Positions 6,932 through 14,621 of a DNA stretch of 25,671 bases are shown here, one piece after another. How positions within the stretch are numbered: position 1 is the first letter of the stretch; each line of letters starts with the position of its first letter. The stretch comes from HO2-45-28 sp964412115 (GTDB lineage: Bacteria > Patescibacteriota > Minisyncoccia > HO2-45-28). A program made the position numbers and the translations under genes. A model generated the notes under the pieces. The model had not been told where the DNA came from. It saw nothing but the letters and a program-made list of their open reading frames with translations, and ran no database searches. Where the stretch lies: positions 1 through 25,671 of the forward strand of contig CAYPMM010000010.1 of NCBI GenBank assembly GCA_964412115.1, read 5' to 3'.

Positions 6932-7620
6932 AAGACCTCTCCGATTTTGAGACAAAAATAGAATATCAGTTCAAAAATAAGAATTTACTTACCGAAGCTT
7001 TTACCCACCGGTCTTATTTGAATGAAAACCCGTCGTGGCCCGGGGCTCATAACGAACGCCTTGAATTTTTAGGCGACGCGGTTCTTGAGCTTGTGGTGAC
7101 CGAAGCTTTGTTTGCCATGTTTCCGGAAAAACCCGAGGGCGAGCTTACCAGCATCCGCGCAGCACTGGTAAACGCGGTCATGCTTTCAAGCCTGGCTTCG
7201 GAACTGGACATGAATAATTTTCTGATTTTATCCAGAGGCGAAGCCAAGGATGTCGGCCGGGCGCGCGGATATATTTTAGCCAACGCCTTTGAGGCCCTGG
7301 TCGGCGCGATTTATTTGGACGGCGGATACGAGGCGGTAAAAAAATTCATTAATAAGAACCTTTTGCCCAAAACCAAAGAAGTCATGGAGTACCAGCTTTA
7401 CCGGGACGCCAAAAGCCTTTTTCAGGAACGCGCCCAGGAATTTGCGGGTATTACTCCCAATTACCGCGTGCTTGAAGAATGGGGACCGGACCACGACAAA
7501 CATTTTGTCGTCGGGGTTTATTTGCAAGACCTGCTTATTGCTTCGGGCGAAGGCCCTTCAAAACAGATGGCGGAGCAAAACGCGGCCGAAGGCGGACTTT
7601 CGGCTAAAGGATGGAAGTAA
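6928..7620 (+). CDS. rnc: Ribonuclease III
   Basis: The 230-residue enzyme cuts double-stranded RNA in rRNA and mRNA processing. The nuclease domain has the signature NERLEFLGDAVLEL (42-55), with acidic residues E43, E46 and D50. A second signature ILANAFEALVGAIYLDGGY (116-134) follows. A C-terminal dsRNA-binding domain covers about 157-230 (SLFQERAQEF, GEGPSKQMAEQNAA). In the second signature the position that is Asp in E. coli (D114) is Asn here (N119), while the catalytic Glu is kept (E122). The start overlaps the nusB stop (ATGA), indicating coupling. Confidence 0.93.
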   Translation: MKDLSDFETKIEYQFKNKNLLTEAFTHRSYLNENPSWPGAHNERLEFLGDAVLELVVTEALFAMFPEKPEGELTSIRAALVNAVMLSSLASELDMNNFLILSRGEAKDVGRARGYILANAFEALVGAIYLDGGYEAVKKFINKNLLPKTKEVMEYQLYRDAKSLFQERAQEFAGITPNYRVLEEWGPDHDKHFVVGVYLQDLLIASGEGPSKQMAEQNAAEGGLSAKGWK

Positions 7621-7626
7621 TCCGCC

Positions 7627-9831
7627 ATGATTCTTCGGCTGAAAAAATTGGAGCTGTCCGGATTTAAGTCTTTTGCCAAACCGGCCCATTTTGATTTTGC
7701 CCGTCCGATTACCGCGATTGTCGGTCCGAACGGCTCCGGAAAGTCAAATGTCGCCGAATCCCTTCGCTGGGTTTTGGGCGAGCAATCGCTTAAAAGCATC
7801 CGCGGAAAAAAGGGCGAGGACCTTATTTTTAACGGCTCTCAAAGCGCTCCCCGAATGGGCAAAGCTTCGGTGGCGCTTTATTTTGACAATTCAAAAAAAC
7901 AATTTCCGGTTGAATTCGGCGAGGTGGTAATAAGCCGAAGGGTTTATAGGGACGGCAAAAACGAATATCTTTTAAACGGCTCCGAAGTCCGATTGAAAGA
8001 TATTGTTGAACTTTTGTCCAATGTCGGTCTCGGAGTCTCACAGCACCACATAATCGGGCAGGGAGAAGCCGACCGGGTTTTGTATTCGTCTCCAAAAGAA
8101 AGGCAGTCGGCCATTGAAGACGCTTTGGGCCTTAAAATTTATCAGTTCAAAAGGCAGGAGGCCGAAAGAAAATTGGCCAGAACCGAAGAAAACATGCGCC
8201 AGGCCCAAGCGCTGCAAAAAGAAATCGGGCCGCACCTGAAGCATCTGGAGCGCATGGTTGAAAAGTTCAATCAGGCATCGGCCATTAAATCCGACCTTGA
8301 AAAACTGCTCAACGTTTATTTGTCGCGCTCAAAGGCGTCTTTGGAAGCCATGGGCGCGGGACTGGCGTCAAAAAAAGAACAGCCGTTAAAAGAAATTGGC
8401 GACGTTGAAAAAAAGATCGGGGAATTAAAAAATAAGCTCGCCGAGCTTGAAAAGATTGAAAAAGAACCCGGTGAAGCCAAAGAGTTTGACCTGAAACTGG
8501 CGAGCCTTCGCGAAAGAAAGATTAAAATAGAGCGCGACTTGGGAAGGCTGGAGGGAATGCTTGAGGCGGCGGAATCGGCCGAATCTTCGGCCGGAGAAGA
8601 AAAAATCTCCCGTGAAGAGGTGGAAGCTCTGCTTGCCGACATAGACAACTCTTTGACCTCGGCCATGGATACGGATGTTCTTGAAGAAGTGCGCGCCATA
8701 ATTCAGGAAGTCGTTTCGCAAATAAGCTCATTTGTGGCGGGCGCTTCTTCATCCGAAGAGGCCAAATCGCCTAAAACAAATTTGCGTGAAAAGAAAAAAA
8801 ATCTTGAAGAAGAACTGGCGCGATTGACCGGCGAAGAAAAGATGCTGGCGCAAAAACAAGAACAGTCAAAATCGTCTTTTTACGAATCCTTGCGGGCGCA
8901 AAGAATGTTTGCAAACGAGCTTTTTGAGCTTGAGGCCAAGGCCAACGATTTGAGAAACACGGTTAGAACTTTTGACATAGAGCGGGAAAAAATAAAATTA
9001 CGCGAAGAGGAGTTTGTAAAAGAGACGGAGGAGGCCAAAAGGCACTTGGGCGAAGATAAAGTGAAACTTGCGCAGGCCGAGGCTTTAAGCGAGCCGGAGC
9101 GGGAGAAAGCCAAAAAAGAAATAGACCGCCTGAAGTTTCGCCTGGAAGAAGCCGGCGGAGTTGACCCGGCGATAGTTAAAGAATACGAGGAAATAAAAAA
9201 CAGGGATGAATTTTTTACCAAAGAGCTCGACGATTTGATTAAAGCCGCGAAAGGTTTGCGCCAGATTTCGCGCGAACTTGCTGAAAAAATTGAACAGGAT
9301 TTTTCGGGCGGAATAGAGAAGATAAACAAGGAGTTCCAGAAGTTTTTTGAAACTATGTTCGGGGGAGGCAAAGCGAGACTCGCGGTTATTCGACCGCAAA
9401 AACACGCCAAAACCTCGGACGAAGAATCGGAAAGTGAAATGGCCGAAGGCCTGCCCGCCGAAGATTTGGCAAAGGAGGGCGGAGTTGATATAGACGTAAA
9501 TCTTCCGCGGAAAAAAATAAAAGGGCTGGACATGCTTTCCGGCGGCGAGCGGGCGCTTACTTCAATCGCCCTGTTATTCGCCATGTCCGCGGTCAACCCT
9601 CCTCCATTTTTAGTTTTAGACGAAACCGATGCCGCTTTAGACGAATCGAATTCGCGGAGATACGGCGAAATGCTAAAAAGCCTTTCGGTAACAACACAGA
9701 TTATTACCATTACGCATAACCGCGAGACCATGAAACAGGCCGGCGTTTTGTATGGCGTCACTATGGGTTCCGACGGCGTAAGCCGGATGCTCTCGCTTAA
9801 ATTCTCCGAGGCCGAAGAAATCGCGCAGTAA
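7627..9831 (+). CDS. smc: SMC-family chromosome ATPase, short form lacking a recognisable hinge
   Basis: The N-terminal ABC head has Walker A GPNGSGKS (33-40) and the SMC-typical LRWVLGEQSLKSIRG. The C-terminal head has the signature LSGGERALTSIALLFA (about 637-652) and Walker B FLVLDETDAALDE. Between them are coiled-coil stretches at about 165-320 and 385-570. The full length is 734 residues, against roughly 1,150-1,200 for bacterial SMC. The middle (about 325-385) is a short, acidic, Ser-rich helical segment, not the roughly 150-residue glycine-containing hinge. SMC organises DNA by ATP-driven loop extrusion with ScpA/ScpB. A Rad50/SbcC identity is less likely because no CxxC zinc hook is present. 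It starts 6 nt after rnc. Confidence 0.85.
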   Translation: MILRLKKLELSGFKSFAKPAHFDFARPITAIVGPNGSGKSNVAESLRWVLGEQSLKSIRGKKGEDLIFNGSQSAPRMGKASVALYFDNSKKQFPVEFGEVVISRRVYRDGKNEYLLNGSEVRLKDIVELLSNVGLGVSQHHIIGQGEADRVLYSSPKERQSAIEDALGLKIYQFKRQEAERKLARTEENMRQAQALQKEIGPHLKHLERMVEKFNQASAIKSDLEKLLNVYLSRSKASLEAMGAGLASKKEQPLKEIGDVEKKIGELKNKLAELEKIEKEPGEAKEFDLKLASLRERKIKIERDLGRLEGMLEAAESAESSAGEEKISREEVEALLADIDNSLTSAMDTDVLEEVRAIIQEVVSQISSFVAGASSSEEAKSPKTNLREKKKNLEEELARLTGEEKMLAQKQEQSKSSFYESLRAQRMFANELFELEAKANDLRNTVRTFDIEREKIKLREEEFVKETEEAKRHLGEDKVKLAQAEALSEPEREKAKKEIDRLKFRLEEAGGVDPAIVKEYEEIKNRDEFFTKELDDLIKAAKGLRQISRELAEKIEQDFSGGIEKINKEFQKFFETMFGGGKARLAVIRPQKHAKTSDEESESEMAEGLPAEDLAKEGGVDIDVNLPRKKIKGLDMLSGGERALTSIALLFAMSAVNPPPFLVLDETDAALDESNSRRYGEMLKSLSVTTQIITITHNRETMKQAGVLYGVTMGSDGVSRMLSLKFSEAEEIAQ

Positions 9832-9843
9832 ATCATATAAATA

Positions 9844-9869
9844 TTGACTTTTTTTCTGGATTTTATAAA
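9844..9869 (+). promoter_or_regulatory. Possible promoter of rpsP
   Basis: TTGACT (9844-9849) and TATAAA (9864-9869) lie between smc and rpsP, with the -10 box 9 nt before the ATG. The spacer is only 14 nt, shorter than the usual 16-18, so the pairing is doubtful even though the -10 placement matches the other leaderless promoters. Confidence 0.35.
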
Positions 9870-9878
9870 CTGTATTCC

Positions 9879-10208
9879 ATGTTGGTAATACGATTACAGC
9901 GCGTGGGCAGGAAAAACGACCCTGGCTTCAGGCTGGTGGTAACGGACAAAAGACGGGCGGCTAAAGCCGGTTATTTTGTCGAGCTTTTGGGCGCTTATAA
10001 TCCAAGACAAAAAACGTCAAATTTCAAAGAAGACCGGATTAAATACTGGATTTCGGTTGGCGCCAAGCCTTCCGATACCGCGCATAACCTTCTGGTTTCA
10101 AAAAAAATTATTTCCGGAGCGAAAATAAACGTTTCCGCGAAATCAAAGAAACAGGAAGAGAAAGCGCCCTCAAGCGCCGTCGTTGAAGAAAAAGCCATAG
10201 CGGGGTAA
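9879..10208 (+). CDS. rpsP: 30S ribosomal protein S16 (bS16)
   Basis: The first 80 residues match S16: MLVIRLQRVGRKNDPGFRLV, DKRRAAKAGYFVELLGAYNP, RIKYWISVGAKPSDTAHNLL. S16 binds 16S rRNA in the 30S body and is needed for subunit assembly. A 25-residue Lys/Glu/Ala-rich tail extends past the core. rseP starts 9 nt downstream. Confidence 0.95.
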   Translation: MLVIRLQRVGRKNDPGFRLVVTDKRRAAKAGYFVELLGAYNPRQKTSNFKEDRIKYWISVGAKPSDTAHNLLVSKKIISGAKINVSAKSKKQEEKAPSSAVVEEKAIAG

Positions 10209-10217
10209 AATTAACTG

Positions 10218-11291
10218 ATGATTTTGGATATCGCGATTTTTATAATCGTGCTGGCGGTTTTAATCTTGGCGCACGAATTCGGGCACTTTATTGCCGCGCG
10301 AAGAAACGGCGTGAGGGTGGATGAATTCGGTTTCGGCTTTCCGCCGAGGCTTTTCGGTTTTAAATACGGCGGCACCCTGTACTCCTTAAACCTTTTTCCA
10401 TTGGGTGGTTTTGTGAGAATAGCGGGCGAAAACGAAGCCGTTTCCGACGACCCGGATAATTTCGCGTCCAAAAATCTGCCTGCCCGCGCGTCAATTATTG
10501 TCGCGGGGGTGCTTTTTAACGTAATTTTGGCGTTTATTATTTTTTCGGCCATAGCCGGATTCGGCGTTCCGGTTGATACCGAGGATTCTTATTGGTCGGG
10601 GAGAATTGATACCAAAGCCCTTACGGTTGTTGAAGTTTTAAAAAATTCTCCGGCCGAAAAATCCGGTTTTAAAATGGGTGATGAAATTCTAACGCTCAAA
10701 TCCGTTTCGGAATCGGTAACTCCGCGATCAACTTCCGAAATTCAGGAATTTACCAAGGCCAACGCCGGAGACAAAATTGACGTTGAAATCAAAAGGCGCT
10801 CCGAAAACTTTATTTTATCCGCGGACTTGGACGAGGGAGCAGCGCCTTTGGGAATCGCGACCGCCGATGTCGGAAAAATAAAAGCCCGGTGGTATTTGGC
10901 GCCCATAGTCGGTCTGGAGCTCACTTTTCTTGCCGTTTTGCGGACACTTCAAGGGTTCTTTTTTATACTAACGCTCCTTTTTTCCGGCGAGTCCGTCGCC
11001 GGTTTTGTAAGCGGTCCAGTTGGAATATTCACTTTGGTTTCAGGAGTCTTGGATTTCGGACCAACGGTGTTTTTTGCTTTTATCGCGACCCTTTCCATTA
11101 ATTTGGCCGTAATAAACTTGATGCCCATTCCGGCTCTTGACGGCGGAAGACTTCTTTTCCTTATTATAGAAGCCCTGCGCGGAAAACCGGTGAGCCGAAA
11201 AGTCGGGAACTTGGCGCACGGCCTCGGTTTTGCTATTTTAATAATGCTGATGATAATTATCACTTATCTAGACATTAAAATCAGATTGTGA
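10218..11291 (+). CDS. rseP: RseP-like site-2 protease (M50 zinc metalloprotease)
   Basis: The 357-residue integral membrane protease has the zinc-binding HEFGH in its first membrane helix (about residues 18-22). A PDZ domain in the middle contains SPAEKSGFKMGDEIL, and the second active-site motif NLMPIPALDGGRL lies in a C-terminal helix. The family cleaves transmembrane segments of anti-sigma factors and leftover signal peptides. No anti-sigma factor or sigma factor gene is in this window. The protein is shorter than the two-PDZ RseP of E. coli and appears to have one PDZ domain. Its stop overlaps the GTG start of proS by 4 nt. Confidence 0.9.
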   Translation: MILDIAIFIIVLAVLILAHEFGHFIAARRNGVRVDEFGFGFPPRLFGFKYGGTLYSLNLFPLGGFVRIAGENEAVSDDPDNFASKNLPARASIIVAGVLFNVILAFIIFSAIAGFGVPVDTEDSYWSGRIDTKALTVVEVLKNSPAEKSGFKMGDEILTLKSVSESVTPRSTSEIQEFTKANAGDKIDVEIKRRSENFILSADLDEGAAPLGIATADVGKIKARWYLAPIVGLELTFLAVLRTLQGFFFILTLLFSGESVAGFVSGPVGIFTLVSGVLDFGPTVFFAFIATLSINLAVINLMPIPALDGGRLLFLIIEALRGKPVSRKVGNLAHGLGFAILIMLMIIITYLDIKIRL

Positions 11292-12520
11292 AACAGTCCC
11301 GATTTTTCGCAAAAACACTAAAAGAGTGGCCAAAGGACGAGGAGAACAAAAGCGCTAAATATCTGCTTAGAGCCGGATTTATTGATAAAAATTCTTCGGG
11401 CGTATATTCTTTTTTACCGCTCGGCCTGCGGGTTCTTGAAAAAATCAACGCCGTTATCCGCGACGAAATGGACAAGCTTGGCGCATCCGAACTTTTAATG
11501 CCGGCTCTTATTTCCAAAAAATATTGGGAGTCAACCGGCCGCTGGGATACGGAGGTGCTGTATAAAGTAAAAGATTCTTCCGGACAGGAATACGGGCTTG
11601 CTTTTACCCACGAAGAAGTTTTGACCCCGCTTCTTAAAAAATTCATATCCAGCTACAGAGACTTGCCTATGTCGCTCTATCAGATACAGACAAAATTCAG
11701 GGATGAGCCGAGAGCTCGGGCAGGCCTTATGCGGACCAAGGAGTTTGTGATGAAAGACCTTTACAGTTTTCATGCCGATGAAAAAGATTTGGATTCTTTT
11801 TATTTACAGGCGGCCGGCGCCTACAAAAATATTTTTAAGCGTTTGGGGCTTGAAGCCAAAATTGTTGAAGCGTCCGGCGGCGGATTTACCGAAGAATACA
11901 CCCACGAGTTTCAGGTTTTAACTCCCGCCGGGGAAGACGAAATTTTTTACTGCGATTCCTGCGATTTTGCCCAAAATAAGGAAATAACCAAAGCCGAAGA
12001 GGGCGGAGCGTGCCCCAAGTGCCAAAAGGGCAAGATAAAAAAAGAAAACGGGATAGAGGTCGGCAACATTTTTAAATTAGGCACTCGTTTTTCGGACGCC
12101 TCCGGCCTTACATATAAAGATCAAAACGGCCAGATGAAACCGGTGGTTATGGGTTCCTACGGCATAGGTCCGTCAAGAGTTATGGGCGCCATTGCCGAGA
12201 CCGCGTCTGACGAAAAGGGCCTTATTTGGCCGGAATCGGCAAGCCCTTTTAAGGTTCATCTCATTGAATTGGAGGGCGGGCATGAACAGGCGGTTGAAAT
12301 TTATAAAGAACTAAGCGAAGCTGGAATCGAGGTTTTATACGATGACCGCAAGGAAGCTTCGGCCGGAGAAAAATTGACCGACGCGGACTTATTGGGTATT
12401 ACTTGGCGGGCGGTTGCAAGTTTAAAAACATCGGCGGAGAATAAAATTGAACTTAAATCAAGGGCCGAAGCCAAAAGTTTTATGGCCGGCTTAAAACAAA
12501 TTTTGGAACATGTTAAATAA
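11288..12520 (+). CDS. proS: Prolyl-tRNA synthetase, short form without the INS editing domain
   Basis: This class II synthetase charges tRNA-Pro. Visible motifs include SGVYSFLPLGLRVLEKI, FTHEEVLTPL, QIQTKFRDEPRARAGLMRTKEFVMKD (motif 2 region) and VMGSYGIGPSRVMGA (motif 3). The anticodon-binding domain lies at the end (EVLYDDRKEASAGEKL). It has 410 residues against about 570 for the E. coli type. The missing part is the cis-editing insertion between motifs 2 and 3. In its place is a short segment with two CxxC pairs (CDSCDF and CPKCQKG), which may bind zinc. The start is GTG, overlapping the rseP stop. Confidence 0.92.
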   Translation: MKQSRFFAKTLKEWPKDEENKSAKYLLRAGFIDKNSSGVYSFLPLGLRVLEKINAVIRDEMDKLGASELLMPALISKKYWESTGRWDTEVLYKVKDSSGQEYGLAFTHEEVLTPLLKKFISSYRDLPMSLYQIQTKFRDEPRARAGLMRTKEFVMKDLYSFHADEKDLDSFYLQAAGAYKNIFKRLGLEAKIVEASGGGFTEEYTHEFQVLTPAGEDEIFYCDSCDFAQNKEITKAEEGGACPKCQKGKIKKENGIEVGNIFKLGTRFSDASGLTYKDQNGQMKPVVMGSYGIGPSRVMGAIAETASDEKGLIWPESASPFKVHLIELEGGHEQAVEIYKELSEAGIEVLYDDRKEASAGEKLTDADLLGITWRAVASLKTSAENKIELKSRAEAKSFMAGLKQILEHVK

Positions 12521-13562
12521 ATTTTTCAAACTTTTTTCAAATGACGTGGGCATTGACCTGGGTACGGCCAACGTTCTTGTTTACGTTGAGGGGAAGGGGA
12601 TGGTTATAAACGAGCCGTCAGTAGTGGCGTTAAACCAAAAAACGGGACAGGTGGTCGCGGTGGGTTCGGAAGCAAGGCGGATGGTCGGAAGAACTCCGGC
12701 TCATATTTCCATAATCAGGCCGCTGGTTGAAGGCGTTATATCGGATTTTGAAGTCACCCAGGAAATGCTTTCGTATTTCATCAAAAAAGTCCATCAGCCG
12801 AAGTCGTCTTTTCTTGCCCGGCCCGCGGTCGTGGTCGGAGTGCCGTCGGGTATTACCGAAGTTGAGCGCAGGGCGGTAAGGGATGCCGTACGCAACTCGG
12901 GCGCCCGCGAAGTCCATTTGGTGGAAGAGCCCATGGCGGCCGCAGTCGGCATTCGCATGCCCGTTTTGGAGCCCGTAGGAAACATGATTGTTGATGTGGG
13001 CGGAGGAACCACCGATATAGCCGTCTTATCCCTTGGCGGAATAGTTTCATCAATGAATTTGCGCGTTGCCGGTGACAGATTCAATAACGACATCATCAAC
13101 TACGTCCGCGACGAATTTAAATTGCTTTTGGGAGAAAGAACGGCCGAAGACTTAAAAATAGCCATAGGCACGGCGTTAAAGCCGGAAACACCGTCAGAAA
13201 GCGTGGTCAGAGGGCGTGATTTGGTAACCGGACTTCCCAGAGAAGTGATAATGACCGATTCGGACGTGCGCGAGGCAGTCGCCAAGTCGGTGCGGGTAAT
13301 TGTTGACGGAGTCAAGGAAGTCATAGAAATGACTCCTCCGGAACTGGTATCCGACGTTATGCACCGCGGGATAGTGCTGGTCGGAGGCGGAGCATATCTC
13401 AGGGGGCTTGATAAAATGATTGAAAAAGAGACCAAAATACCGACACGCGCGGCCGAAGACCCCATGACCGCGGTAGCGCGGGGATGCGGCATAATCCTTG
13501 AGGATTTGGGCGGATTTAGAAACGTCCTTTTGGAAAAAGAGGAAGACGTTTCTCCCCAATGA
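12510..13562 (+). CDS. mreB: Rod-shape-determining actin homologue MreB
   Basis: This 350-residue bacterial actin forms membrane-associated filaments that guide lateral wall synthesis. The phosphate-1 loop is GIDLGTANVLVY near residue 14, and MIVDVGGGTTDIAVLSLGG near residue 150 is the phosphate-2 loop. The adenosine region IVLVGGGAYLRGLDKMI lies near the C-terminus. ATG 12510 lies 11 nt inside proS and gives the usual N-terminus (MLNKFFKLFSNDVGIDLG). It overlaps mreC by 4 nt. Confidence 0.96.
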   Translation: MLNKFFKLFSNDVGIDLGTANVLVYVEGKGMVINEPSVVALNQKTGQVVAVGSEARRMVGRTPAHISIIRPLVEGVISDFEVTQEMLSYFIKKVHQPKSSFLARPAVVVGVPSGITEVERRAVRDAVRNSGAREVHLVEEPMAAAVGIRMPVLEPVGNMIVDVGGGTTDIAVLSLGGIVSSMNLRVAGDRFNNDIINYVRDEFKLLLGERTAEDLKIAIGTALKPETPSESVVRGRDLVTGLPREVIMTDSDVREAVAKSVRVIVDGVKEVIEMTPPELVSDVMHRGIVLVGGGAYLRGLDKMIEKETKIPTRAAEDPMTAVARGCGIILEDLGGFRNVLLEKEEDVSPQ

Positions 13563-14275
13563 CTCCGAAATTGAAATTAACGGCCGTCGTTTTGATTTTC
13601 GCGGCTATTTTTTTATTTTTTTTCGCGGACTCGTTTAAGGGCCGGGTTGCCTCGCTGATATTTAAAAAAATAACGGCAACACGCTCGCTTATCCAGCTTC
13701 AAACTTATGATTTTTTTAAAAACAAGACCGGCCTGGTAAAAGAAAACCGCGAACTGAAGTTAAGTTTGGCCGAAATGGAAGCCGAGAAATCCATTCTTGA
13801 ATTTTCCCCAAAAGAAAATACCCCCCGTGATTTTATTGAGGCTATTGTTATTTTCAGGCCGCCGGCGATAAATTACGACCAGATTATCCTCGGCAAGGGC
13901 AGTAAAGACGGCGTAACGCCGGGACAGCCGGTTTTGGCCGGCAAAAATATGCTTATCGGGACAATAGGCGAGGTTTTTGATGAATCCAGCCGCGCGGTTT
14001 TGTTTTCCAGTTACGGCCTTGAACAGAATGTGTTTTTGGAAAAGTCGGGTTTGGCAGTTTCTGCGGTCGGGCAGGGGAATAACGAGCTGGCGATAACTTT
14101 GCCCCGCGATTTTCAGGCCGACGAAAACGCCGCCGTTTTTTCATTGACCGACCCTCCGTATATCATCGGATATGTCGTCTACACCCAAACTTCGCCGAAT
14201 TCTTCGGTAAAAACACTGAAAATAAAACAGCCCTTCAATATGTATAATCTTTACTCGGTTAATATTTTAAAGTGA
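13559..14275 (+). CDS. mreC: Rod-shape-determining protein MreC
   Basis: The 238-residue protein has one N-terminal membrane helix (about residues 7-24), a short coiled coil (about 58-82), and two periplasm-side beta-barrel segments (VIFRPPAINYDQIILGKGSKDGV, VLAGKNMLIGTIGEVFDESSRAVLFSS). MreC links cytoplasmic MreB to the membrane synthases. The family call rests on fold-like pattern and position directly after mreB with an ATGA overlap. Confidence 0.88.
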   Translation: MTPKLKLTAVVLIFAAIFLFFFADSFKGRVASLIFKKITATRSLIQLQTYDFFKNKTGLVKENRELKLSLAEMEAEKSILEFSPKENTPRDFIEAIVIFRPPAINYDQIILGKGSKDGVTPGQPVLAGKNMLIGTIGEVFDESSRAVLFSSYGLEQNVFLEKSGLAVSAVGQGNNELAITLPRDFQADENAAVFSLTDPPYIIGYVVYTQTSPNSSVKTLKIKQPFNMYNLYSVNILK

Positions 14276-14583
14276 AAAGGGCGCTTGCGGGAGTTTTATT
14301 GCTTTCGGGTCTTTTTTTTGCTCCGTGGGCTTTGGTTTTTGCCGGCGCCGTCTTTTTTACCGCCGTTTTCCCGTGGTTTTTGGAAGCTCTCCTTGTCGGT
14401 TCGGTCGCGGCGGTCATGGCAGATGCGGCTTTATGGAAAATATTCGCCATTTTATCTTCCGCGCTTCTGGTTCAGGAGTACATGAAACCCTCCATCAGTT
14501 TTGAAAAAAGATTCGCGTCTCTAGGTTTGCTTTGGCTTGCGGGACTTTTTGTTTTTGTTTTCTTCTTCCTTGTCCTTATTTAA
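14272..14583 (+). CDS. Small polytopic membrane protein in the mreD position
   Basis: The 103-residue protein has a GTG start overlapping the mreC stop by 4 nt. It is almost wholly hydrophobic, with about four predicted membrane segments (about 3-18, 21-36, 38-70, 83-103). MreD is usually about 160 residues with five or six helices, and no MreD sequence signature is visible here. Position suggests an MreD-like partner for MreC; sequence alone does not prove it. The ATG-initiated alternative frame in the same stretch is less hydrophobic and lies out of register with the overlap. Confidence 0.6.
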   Translation: MKRALAGVLLLSGLFFAPWALVFAGAVFFTAVFPWFLEALLVGSVAAVMADAALWKIFAILSSALLVQEYMKPSISFEKRFASLGLLWLAGLFVFVFFFLVLI

Positions 14584-14588
14584 ACGTA

Positions 14589-14594
14589 TATAAT
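14589..14594 (+). promoter_or_regulatory. Possible -10 box upstream of the amidohydrolase gene
   Basis: A perfect TATAAT lies 27 nt before the ATG at 14622, with a second weaker TATACT at 14600-14605. No convincing -35 box is found at the right distance in the end of the preceding gene. Confidence 0.35.
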
Positions 14595-14621
14595 AAACTT
14601 ATACTTTCGTCATAAATATTT

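Noticed and set aside
7627..9831. Rad50/SbcC identity for the short SMC
   Set aside because: No CxxC zinc hook and no sbcD neighbour; head motifs (LRWVLGEQ, SGGERALTSIALLFA) are SMC-type.
8880..9836. 318-codon minus-strand ORF opposite smc
   Set aside because: It is the Ser/Phe-rich mirror of a coiled-coil coding region (Glu/Lys codons reversed), with no promoter, start signal or family motif.
14285..14485. ATG-started 66-codon ORF in the mreD slot
   Set aside because: It is a shifted frame within the GTG-started membrane protein, which overlaps mreC by 4 nt and has a consistent hydrophobic profile.
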